The notes below the pieces were generated by a model. That model ran no database searches and was not told the DNA's origin. It worked only from the letters and a program-made list of their open reading frames with translations. The translations under genes were made by a program, and so were the position numbers. Of a stretch of 9,980 nt of DNA, positions 1 to 5,841 are shown one piece after another; position 1 is the first letter of the stretch, and every line of letters begins with the position of its first letter. This DNA comes from an uncultured Actinomycetes bacterium. GTDB lineage: Bacteria; Actinomycetota; Actinomycetes; Nanopelagicales; Nanopelagicaceae. The stretch covers positions 1 through 9,980 of the forward strand of contig CALMBJ010000238.1 in NCBI GenBank assembly GCA_937860175.1. The letters run 5' to 3'.

Positions 1-848
1 GCGGTGCGGTTATCTGTGCAGCAGGTGCTGGCTTGGCTCCAGCTGACAAAAAGTTGTATGCACTGCGAGATGTAACTGCAACGGTTGAGGCAATTCCACT
101 TATTGCATCTTCAATCATGAGCAAGAAAATTGCTGAAGGAACAAGTGCATTAGTTTTGGATGTAAAAACTGGCGCAGGTGCTTTTATGAGTGATCCAGCT
201 AAAGCCAAAGAGCTCGCACATGTAATGGTTGGCTTAGGAAAACGTGCAGGAGTAAAAACTCTGGCGCTTGTAACCGCTATGGATGTTCCACTAGGGCTGA
301 CCGCAGGAAATGCGTTAGAGGTTCGCGAATCAGTTGAAGTTCTCGCAGGTGGGGGACCGGCAGATATTGTTGAGTTAACGGTTTTACTTGCGCAAGAGAT
401 GTTAGAGCTTGCAGGAGTTAAGGGTGCAGATCCAGCGGCTGCTTTGAAAAATGGAAAAGCGATGGATGTTTGGCGCCAGATGATTTCTGCACAAGGTGGA
501 GATCCCGATGCAAAGCTTCCAGTTGCTCGCGAAAATACAGTTGTGACCGCCCAGAGCGGTGGAACGATTCTTTCAATGGATGCGATGAAGGTCGGCATGG
601 CGGCATGGCGACTAGGGGCAGGCCGATCCCGCCAAGGGGAGGCGGTTCAGGCAGGTGCTGGCATTGAGATCCATGCAAAGCCGGGCGAGGTAATCGCCGC
701 TGGCGCACCCCTTTATACGCTCCATACAGACACCCCAGCCGCCTTTACCCGCGCCTTGGAGTCTCTCGAGAACTCTGTAACCATAGGAGATATGCCAGTT
801 GGCGGAATCGATCGCCTTCCGCTTATTGTTGAACGTATCGTTGATTAA
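1..848 (+). CDS. deoA: Thymidine (pyrimidine-nucleoside) phosphorylase, 3' part; 5' end outside window
   Basis: This cytosolic enzyme phosphorolyses thymidine or deoxyuridine to base plus deoxyribose-1-phosphate. The reading frame is already open at the window edge (first full codon at base 3), so about 281 C-terminal residues of a usual 425-440 are present; the TTG at 33 is an internal leucine, not a start. Visible signatures are LAPADKKLYALRDVTATVE, then IPLIASSIMSKK and LVLDVKTGAGAFM. By alignment from memory with E. coli DeoA, the pyrimidine-contacting Arg171, Ser186 and Lys190 correspond to codons at 66-68, 111-113 and 123-125, all conserved. The C-terminal PYNP domain is intact (MDAMKVGMAAWRLGAGR, then IHAKPGEVI). 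The phosphate-binding N-terminal part is not in the window. The gene is followed 12 bp later by add, so it is very probably cotranscribed with it. It supplies deoxyribose-1-P to the mutase and DeoC encoded to the right. Confidence 0.96.
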   Translation, partial: GAVICAAGAGLAPADKKLYALRDVTATVEAIPLIASSIMSKKIAEGTSALVLDVKTGAGAFMSDPAKAKELAHVMVGLGKRAGVKTLALVTAMDVPLGLTAGNALEVRESVEVLAGGGPADIVELTVLLAQEMLELAGVKGADPAAALKNGKAMDVWRQMISAQGGDPDAKLPVARENTVVTAQSGGTILSMDAMKVGMAAWRLGAGRSRQGEAVQAGAGIEIHAKPGEVIAAGAPLYTLHTDTPAAFTRALESLENSVTIGDMPVGGIDRLPLIVERIVD

Positions 849-852
849 GGGG
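847..852 (+). promoter_or_regulatory. Shine-Dalgarno of add
   Basis: AAGGGG overlaps the last two bases of the deoA TAA stop and lies 8 nt before the ATG at 861. It supports that ATG over the in-frame ATG two codons later (867). Confidence 0.7.
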
Positions 853-860
853 CACACCAG

Positions 861-1958
861 ATGAGCATGAACAGCATTCCAACCAAGGAGCAGATCAAAG
901 TTGTTCCGAAGGTGATGCTGCATGATCACTTAGATGGTGGATTACGTCCGCAAACAATTATCGATATCGCGCAGGAGATCGGATACACCGCACTTCCAAC
1001 TCATGATGCAGCAGAGCTGGCAACCTGGTTCCGCGAAGCATGTGACTCTGGATCATTAGTTCGCTACCTTGAGACTTTTTCACACACCATCGCCGTTATG
1101 CAGCGCAAAGAGGACATTGTTCGAGTTGCTAAAGAGTGTGCGCTAGATCTGGCACGTGATGGTGTTGTCTACGCCGAAGTTCGCGGCGCACCCGAACTCT
1201 TTACCGAAAAAGGATTAGCAATGTCTGATGTTGTTGAAGCGACATTAGAGGGTTATGAGTTGGGAATGCAGCAAGCAAAGGCAGAAGGTTTCACCATTGT
1301 GGTTCGATCACTTTTGTGTGGAATGCGTCAAAACAAGAAATCTCAAGAGGTTGCAGAGTTAGTAGTTAAGTACCGAGACAAAGGAGTCGTAGGCTTTGAT
1401 ATCGCTGGTCCTGAAGATGGTTTCCCGCCGTCTGATCAAAAAGATACTTTTGATTATCTTCGTAAAGAAAATGCCCATTTTACTATCCATGCTGGCGAAG
1501 CGTATGGACTCCCCTCCATCTGGGAAGCGATCCAACTCTGCGGAGCAGAACGACTAGGACACGGTGTTCGAATTATCGATGACATCGATTTTTCTGGTCC
1601 AGAGCCAAAGTTAGGTCGACTTGCATCTTATGTTCGCGATCGTCGAATTCCATTAGAGCTGTGCCCAACATCAAATCTACAAACAGGTGCTGCAGCAAGT
1701 TATGCCGAACACCCAATCGGTGCGCTGGCAAAGCTTCGATTCCGAGTCACCTTAAACACCGACAATCGATTAATGAGCCAAACCTCCCTGTCCTTTGAAA
1801 TGGAGGAGGCGGTAAAGGCCTTTAATTGGGATTTTGCAGAGCTACAAAGGGTCACAATTAACGCTATGAAGAGCGCATTTATCCCTTATCAGGAGCGTTT
1901 ACAGATCATCGATCACATCATTAAGCCGGGATATGCCAAGGTTTCATCTGCTTCATGA
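861..1958 (+). CDS. add: Adenosine deaminase
   Basis: This enzyme hydrolytically deaminates adenosine and deoxyadenosine to inosine and deoxyinosine with a metal-activated water; it is a cytosolic TIM-barrel amidohydrolase. At 365 aa it has normal family length. Zinc and catalytic residues can be followed in order: H21 and H23 in [12 protein letters not shown]210 and the catalytic E213 in IHAGEAYG, H234 in ERLGHG, and D301 in LNTDNRLMS. The substrate-binding glycine motif [10 protein letters not shown] is near 178-187 and [10 protein letters not shown] near 267-276. The HDH form of the first motif is, from memory, the one usual in Actinobacteria. It follows deoA by 12 bp, and its TGA overlaps the P450 start (ATGA), so all three genes appear to form one operon. 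Its product is a substrate for the PNP at the right edge. In Mycobacterium tuberculosis, deoA and add are likewise adjacent. Confidence 0.97.
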   Translation: MSMNSIPTKEQIKVVPKVMLHDHLDGGLRPQTIIDIAQEIGYTALPTHDAAELATWFREACDSGSLVRYLETFSHTIAVMQRKEDIVRVAKECALDLARDGVVYAEVRGAPELFTEKGLAMSDVVEATLEGYELGMQQAKAEGFTIVVRSLLCGMRQNKKSQEVAELVVKYRDKGVVGFDIAGPEDGFPPSDQKDTFDYLRKENAHFTIHAGEAYGLPSIWEAIQLCGAERLGHGVRIIDDIDFSGPEPKLGRLASYVRDRRIPLELCPTSNLQTGAAASYAEHPIGALAKLRFRVTLNTDNRLMSQTSLSFEMEEAVKAFNWDFAELQRVTINAMKSAFIPYQERLQIIDHIIKPGYAKVSSAS

Positions 1959-3139
1959 TTGATTTCACCGATCCACACTTTGTTGCAGATCCATACCCGG
2001 CGTTAAAGGTATTGCGTGATGCACCAGGACCGGTCTGGCATGAGGGAATGCAAATCTTCCTTGCCGCTCGCCACCCAGATGCCAATGATGTTTTCCGCAA
2101 TAAATCTTTAGGAAGAATCTTCAAGGAAAAGAGCCCTGAGTTTGAGTGGGAGATTTTCAACTGGCTTCACGCAGATTCAATCTTGGATAGCGAACCACCA
2201 AAGCACACCCGATTGCGTTCGCTAGTTGCTAAAGCATTTAATCGCCAGAAGATTGAAGGAATGCGTCCTGCAGTTGCTCGTATTACAGATCAGTTGCTTG
2301 ATGGGATTGAACAAAAGGTAAAGGCTGGCGAAAACTTTGATTTAATCGCAGATTACGCCGAACCTTTGCCGGTCAGAATTATCGCTGACTTACTTGGCTT
2401 TCCAGAGTCAGAGGAACATCTACTTCGACCATGGTCACAAGCGATTGTGAAGATGTACGAGGTTAATCCATCTGCGCAGTACCAAGCTGAAGCAAAGTTA
2501 GCAGCCAGTGAGTTTGCTCAGTATGTGCGCGATTTAGCCGAGAGTCGAAAAAAGAATCCAGGTCAAGATTTGATCTCTGATTTGGCAAGTGTTGAAGAAA
2601 ATGGTGAAAAGCTCAACATGCAAGAGCTAGTTGCTACCTGTATTTTGCTTTTGAACGCCGGCCATGAAGCAAGTGTGAACGCCTTTGGTAATGGCATGGT
2701 CGCCGCACTTCAGCGTCCAGATCAGGTAAAGCTATTGCGTGAAACTCCACGAGAGATTACAGATACAGCACTTGAAGAGTTCATGCGCTTTGATGCTCCT
2801 CTTCATCTCTTTGAAAGAACCGCTACCGCAGATACTGAAATTGGGGGAGTGCAGATTCAAGAGGGGCAAAAGATCGCAGCTTTGATTGGCTCTGCAAACC
2901 GTGATGAAACAGTGTTTTCAGCCCCTGACACCATGGATTTAACCCGTGATCCAAACCCTCACATCGGCTTTGGCGCAGGTATTCACTTTTGCTTAGGAGC
3001 ACCACTTGCTCGACTCGAAATGAGTGTTTCACTTCCGGCGCTATGGGAAAAGTACCCAACGATGGCCTTGGCCGCAGAACCTATTAGAAGACCCACCTTT
3101 GTTTTGCGTGGCTATGAAAGCGTTGCTATCTCTGTTTGA
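1955..3139 (+). CDS. Cytochrome P450, CYP107/EryF-like, of unknown substrate
   Basis: This is a soluble bacterial class I P450 (394 aa, no membrane anchor), a haem monooxygenase that needs separate ferredoxin/reductase partners; none is encoded here. Motifs are in order: C-helix HTRLRSLV (84-91), I-helix LLNAGHEAS (232-240), ExxR at E275-R278 (EFMR), and the haem loop [10 protein letters not shown] with cysteine ligand C346. The I-helix residue that is normally Thr is Ala239, giving AGHEAS, like the AGFEAS I recall for P450eryF (CYP107A1). The ATG overlaps the add TGA by 4 nt. There is no good Shine-Dalgarno at normal spacing (a weak AAGG lies 13 nt upstream), so translation is probably coupled to add. 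The 3' end overlaps the convergent rbsK by 28 bp. The family call is firm; the substrate cannot be read from the sequence. Its position suggests a nucleoside- or base-derived substrate, but this is inference. Confidence 0.93.
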   Translation: MIDFTDPHFVADPYPALKVLRDAPGPVWHEGMQIFLAARHPDANDVFRNKSLGRIFKEKSPEFEWEIFNWLHADSILDSEPPKHTRLRSLVAKAFNRQKIEGMRPAVARITDQLLDGIEQKVKAGENFDLIADYAEPLPVRIIADLLGFPESEEHLLRPWSQAIVKMYEVNPSAQYQAEAKLAASEFAQYVRDLAESRKKNPGQDLISDLASVEENGEKLNMQELVATCILLLNAGHEASVNAFGNGMVAALQRPDQVKLLRETPREITDTALEEFMRFDAPLHLFERTATADTEIGGVQIQEGQKIAALIGSANRDETVFSAPDTMDLTRDPNPHIGFGAGIHFCLGAPLARLEMSVSLPALWEKYPTMALAAEPIRRPTFVLRGYESVAISV

Positions 3140-4023
3140 TCTGGATATGAAGATTGTGCCCCTTTTCGGGTCACACTCAATGAAGCAATCGCAATACCCA
3201 ACTTCATCGCTTCAACTGGATCTTTTCCACTAGCCAAACCATAAGCAAAGCTGCCAACAAAGGCATCGCCAGCACCGGTTGTATCAACCGCGCTGACTTG
3301 TGGGGCAGATACACGATGTAGTTGTCCATCAGGAGATACATACACCGCGCCCTTACTTCCGAGGGTCACAATCGAACTCTTACCGGGTCTAAAGCTCTTT
3401 AAGATCTCATCACTAGTTGGAAGCTCACCATGTAGCTCTCTGAACTCAGTTTCATTGGGGATGATCCAATCGCATAGAGCCAATAACTCTGCAGATATTT
3501 CTTGATAAGGGGCAGGATTTAAAACAGTGGTACAGCCGCGAAGCTTTGCCGCCTTAAAAGCTGCAAGTGTGACCTCTTGCTTGATTTCACACTGTGCAAC
3601 AACAACCGATAGTCCTGCGATTGAGTTAATCGCCTCAACCGCCTTTGAAATCTCGATCTCATGATTTGCACCAGGAATAATAATGATCCGGTTTTCGCCA
3701 TTTCCATCTACCCAGATATGGGCAACACCATTTGGAGTCGAGCTAGTTTCAACAAATTGAGAATCGATTCCAACCTTGACAAAGTTCTCAGCAATGGCCG
3801 AGCCAAATACATCATCACCAAGCTTTCCAATGAAGTGAACTTGAGCACCACAGTGAGCCGCCATTACAGCTTGATTGGCACCTTTTCCACCAAAACCTGT
3901 GGTGAAAAGCTGGCCCGCTAGGGTTTGGCCGGGCTCTGGCAGTACATCGGCGTAGGCGGTCAAATCCATCATTGCACTGCCTACAACTGCGATAACCGCC
4001 GGTTGTACTCCTTTAGATTGCAT
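3112..4023 (-). CDS. rbsK: Ribokinase (PfkB family)
   Basis: This enzyme phosphorylates D-ribose with ATP to ribose-5-phosphate. It is a 303-aa PfkB-fold kinase of normal ribokinase length. The N-terminal strand VVGSAMMDLTAYADVLPEPG carries the sugar-contacting D20. GGKGANQA (45-52) is the classic ribose/lid motif and E146 (QCEIK) is a likely sugar contact. NETE (190-193) is the Mg/phosphate motif, TLGSKGA (220-226) the nucleotide loop, and DTTGAGDAF (247-255) contains the catalytic base D253. The GAQSSYP tail (288-294) also matches ribokinase. Deoxyribokinase or another PfkB sugar kinase is possible but less likely given these motifs. It is divergent from the nucleoside hydrolase that makes free ribose, so the two steps are genetically paired. 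No Shine-Dalgarno precedes the ATG, and a -10 box sits where a leaderless transcript would need it. The 3' end overlaps the P450 gene. Confidence 0.94.
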   Translation of the reverse strand: MQSKGVQPAVIAVVGSAMMDLTAYADVLPEPGQTLAGQLFTTGFGGKGANQAVMAAHCGAQVHFIGKLGDDVFGSAIAENFVKVGIDSQFVETSSTPNGVAHIWVDGNGENRIIIIPGANHEIEISKAVEAINSIAGLSVVVAQCEIKQEVTLAAFKAAKLRGCTTVLNPAPYQEISAELLALCDWIIPNETEFRELHGELPTSDEILKSFRPGKSSIVTLGSKGAVYVSPDGQLHRVSAPQVSAVDTTGAGDAFVGSFAYGLASGKDPVEAMKLGIAIASLSVTRKGAQSSYPDQTEIATLS

Positions 4024-4028
4024 ACCGC

Positions 4029-4034
4029 TAGGCT
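4029..4034 (+). promoter_or_regulatory. Predicted -10 box for leaderless nucleoside hydrolase transcript
   Basis: TAGGCT fits the actinobacterial TANNNT -10 consensus. It ends 7 nt before the ATG at 4042, the usual distance from a -10 box to a transcription start, and there is no ribosome binding site in between. A leaderless mRNA is the simplest reading. No good -35 is seen at 16-18 bp: the nearest candidate, TTGTAC at 4003-4008, is spaced 20 bp away. Confidence 0.55.
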
Positions 4035-4035
4035 A
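4030..4035 (-). promoter_or_regulatory. Predicted -10 box for leaderless rbsK transcript
   Basis: Read on the minus strand this is TAGCCT, again TANNNT, ending 6 nt before the rbsK ATG at 4023. It shares five of its six base pairs with the opposite -10 box. A possible -35 (TTGAAG on the minus strand, 4057-4052) lies at a 16-bp spacing inside the hydrolase coding region. Confidence 0.55.
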
Positions 4036-4041
4036 GCGCTT

Positions 4042-4986
4042 ATGAGTAAAACTTCAATCATTTTGGATGTAGATACCGGTGTAGATGATGCCTTCGCAGT
4101 GCTCTTTGCTGCTCGCCATCCCGATATCAACTTATTGGGAATTACATGTGTCGATGGAAACACCAATGTTGATCAGGTTGTAGCAAACACCTTCAAGGTT
4201 CTTGATGCTGCAGGTGCTGGGGATATTCCAGTGGCTCGTGGTGCGATCAAGCCGCTCTTGGGAAAGAGTCAGTATGCCGAATACGTGCATGGCGCAGATG
4301 GCATGGGTGATTTAGGGATTGCACCTTCAAGCCGAAAGGTTGACTCTCGAACAGCTGTTGAGCTACTCAGAGATTTAATTGAGCAATCTAAGGAGCCGGT
4401 GACGATTGTTCCTTTAGCGCCATTAACCAACATTGCATTGTTTTTGCGCGCCTTTCCGGAAACTGCAAAAAAGGTTCACCGAATTGTTTTAATGGGAGGA
4501 TCAGCATCAGCTGGTAATGCAACCGCCGCTGCAGAGTTTAATGTTTGGCATGATCCTGAAGCTGCTGCAATTGTTTTCCAAAGTGGAGTTCCAATCACCA
4601 TGTATGGCTTAGATGTCTTTATGCGACCTGGTATTACACGCGAACAAGCGACACAGATGCAGAGTTCAAGTAATCCAGCTTCACAATTTGGTGGCTCTCT
4701 TGCATTGGCATTTATGGAACGTCTTGGAGTTTCTCCGGTGACCCTAGGTGATTACGGGGCAGTTGCCAGCGTAATTCGTCCAGATCTATTTACAACCGAG
4801 ATGTTTGATGTTGTTGTAGATACCTCTGCCGGTCCTGCGCGTGGTCAAACAATTGTTGATCGCCGCGACGCATTCTTAAGGGAGCTTGAACCTTTGGATC
4901 TTGAGGACTCAGCAAAGGTGCGAGTTACCTTGGATCTAGATGTAGAAGGCGTCCAAGATTTGTGGCTAAAAACCATTAATTCTTAA
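4042..4986 (+). CDS. Nucleoside hydrolase (inosine/uridine-preferring family)
   Basis: This enzyme hydrolyses the N-glycosidic bond of ribonucleosides to base plus free ribose. It is a cytosolic calcium enzyme of 314 aa, normal length. The calcium-site signature ILDVDTGVDDAFAV is at residues 7-20 (D9, D11, D15, D16). VHGADG carries H83 (equivalent to the conserved His82). Then come APLTNIAL (126-133), MGGSASAGN (151-159) and EFNVWHDPEAA (165-175, ribose binding). The last motif reads LGDYGAVAS: calcium ligand D237 is kept, but the preceding residue, His in the CU/IU-type enzymes, is Gly236, so base specificity is uncertain. The start at 4042 is chosen because the family fold begins there; upstream in-frame sequence lies inside rbsK and is not family-like. 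There is no Shine-Dalgarno, so it is probably leaderless. The released ribose is the substrate of the divergent rbsK. Confidence 0.93.
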   Translation: MSKTSIILDVDTGVDDAFAVLFAARHPDINLLGITCVDGNTNVDQVVANTFKVLDAAGAGDIPVARGAIKPLLGKSQYAEYVHGADGMGDLGIAPSSRKVDSRTAVELLRDLIEQSKEPVTIVPLAPLTNIALFLRAFPETAKKVHRIVLMGGSASAGNATAAAEFNVWHDPEAAAIVFQSGVPITMYGLDVFMRPGITREQATQMQSSSNPASQFGGSLALAFMERLGVSPVTLGDYGAVASVIRPDLFTTEMFDVVVDTSAGPARGQTIVDRRDAFLRELEPLDLEDSAKVRVTLDLDVEGVQDLWLKTINS

Positions 4987-4992
4987 TGGTTT
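4970..4992. terminator. AT-rich hairpin between convergent genes, possible terminator
   Basis: A perfect 10-bp inverted repeat (AAACCATTAA, loop TTC, TTAATGGTTT) spans the stop codon of the hydrolase in the 12-bp gap before the convergent ALDH-like gene. On the minus strand the stem runs into TTTTT, as in an intrinsic terminator. On the plus strand it is followed by AAGGGG, with no extra U tract. The stem has only two G-C pairs, so termination may be weak. It may serve mainly the minus-strand operon. Confidence 0.5.
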
Positions 4993-4998
4993 AAGGGG

Positions 4999-5841
4999 CT
5001 ACAAGCCGATTGGATGCCAGACCGTCTTAGCCTCCATAAAGGCGATTATGCGGCCAGGATCTGCTGATTTGAAAGAGTGAATGCGCTTCAAGTTTTCAGC
5101 ACCAGCAACCTTGATCTCTGAGTGCATCTTTGCTGGAACACCTGAGATATCCATTGCATCAATATCCATGTGTGATGCCATCCATGGCGCGATCTCTTCC
5201 TTCTTGCCGGTCAAGATATTTATGACTCCATGTGGAAGGTCACTTGTAGCCAATACTTCAGCAAATGTCATTGCAGATAATGGCGCTTTAGTACTAGCCA
5301 AGACAATTACAGTGTTACCAGAGGTAATGATTGGTGCCACTACATCGATCAAACCAAGAAGTGATGGCGTCTCAGGAGCAATCGCTGCAACGACCCCCAC
5401 ACTCTCTGGAATCGTAAAGTTATAGAAAGGCCCGGCAACAGGGTTGGTTGATCCTGAAAGAGATGCAATCTTGTCTGTCCAGCCGGCATACCAAACTAAA
5501 CGATCAACTGAATCAGTTACCTCTTTCTCAGCCTTTACCTTTGTAACACCGGTAACGGCAACAATTTCATCAACAAACTGTGCACGTCGGCCCTCAAGCA
5601 TTTCAGCGATGCGATACAAAATCTGTCCACGGTTGTAGGCGGTTGCCTTATTCCATCCAGCGTGCGCAGCACGTGCTGCAACTACCGCGTCACGTAAATC
5701 TTTGCGAGAGGCAAGGCATGGGTTTGCAATGAACGCACCCTTTGCGCTCTTTACCTCGTAAGTTCGACCAGACTCAGTGCGTGGGAATGCGCCGTTGATG
5801 TATAGCTTGTAAGTCTTCTTTACATCGATTCGATTACTCAT
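4999..5841 (-). CDS. Catalytic-domain-deleted ALDH-like protein (ALDH16 second-domain type)
   Basis: This 280-aa protein belongs to the aldehyde dehydrogenase superfamily, where members are usually about 480 aa. Residues 11-250 follow the NAD-binding half: YKLYINGAF, the YNRGQILYRIAEML helix, VWYAGWTDK, TIPESVGVVAAIAPETPSL, ITSGNTVIVLAS and LPHGVINILTG. It then jumps from NLKRIHSFKS (250-259) straight to FMEAKTVWHPIGL, which resembles an ALDH C-terminal oligomerisation strand. The catalytic domain with the nucleophilic Cys is missing. The remaining active-site positions are also lost: PWNFP has become APETP (155-159), the cofactor Lys in LKPAE is replaced (LASTK), and FTGS is DISG. It should therefore be inactive as a dehydrogenase. 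Its ATG overlaps the stop of the complete ALDH by 8 nt (ATGAGTAA) with a strong Shine-Dalgarno, so the two are probably made together. Bacterial ALDH16 carries a comparable vestigial domain fused to its C-terminus. A partner or scaffold role is inference. Confidence 0.88.
   Translation of the reverse strand: MSNRIDVKKTYKLYINGAFPRTESGRTYEVKSAKGAFIANPCLASRKDLRDAVVAARAAHAGWNKATAYNRGQILYRIAEMLEGRRAQFVDEIVAVTGVTKVKAEKEVTDSVDRLVWYAGWTDKIASLSGSTNPVAGPFYNFTIPESVGVVAAIAPETPSLLGLIDVVAPIITSGNTVIVLASTKAPLSAMTFAEVLATSDLPHGVINILTGKKEEIAPWMASHMDIDAMDISGVPAKMHSEIKVAGAENLKRIHSFKSADPGRIIAFMEAKTVWHPIGL

Larger units (their letters stand above)
4026..4038. repeat. Palindrome CGCTAG-G-CTAGCG between divergent starts
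   Basis: A perfect inverted repeat with 6-bp arms around one central G at 4032. It extends to 4024-4040 (A..T outer pair) with one mismatch. The centre is 9 bp from the first base of the rbsK ATG and 10 bp from that of the hydrolase ATG, so it is almost exactly symmetric between the two genes. It contains both predicted -10 boxes. It could be an operator, or simply the form taken by two overlapping opposite -10 elements. Confidence 0.75.

Noticed and set aside
33..35. TTG as a start codon for the first gene
   Set aside because: The open frame and thymidine phosphorylase similarity continue upstream to base 3, so this is an internal leucine of a gene cut by the window edge.
612..929. Antisense open frame across the deoA/add junction
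   Set aside because: A shadow of the opposite-strand genes: no ribosome binding site, no recognisable family, and it crosses two well-supported coding regions.
3155..3175. Hairpin TGTGcCCC / GGGtCACA near the P450 and rbsK ends as a terminator
   Set aside because: Short imperfect stem with one mismatch, no T tract on either side, and it encodes conserved ribokinase residues (VTRKGAQ).
3925..4041. N-terminal extension of the nucleoside hydrolase
   Set aside because: The extra 39 codons lie antisense inside rbsK and the divergent gap and have no family similarity; the conserved DVDTGVDD motif begins right after the ATG at 4042.
4999..5841. ALDH-like gene as a decaying pseudogene or frameshifted ALDH
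   Set aside because: The frame is clean, there is a strong ribosome binding site and start overlap, the C-terminal ALDH strand is retained after an internal loss, and no remnant of a catalytic domain can fit in the 12 bp downstream.
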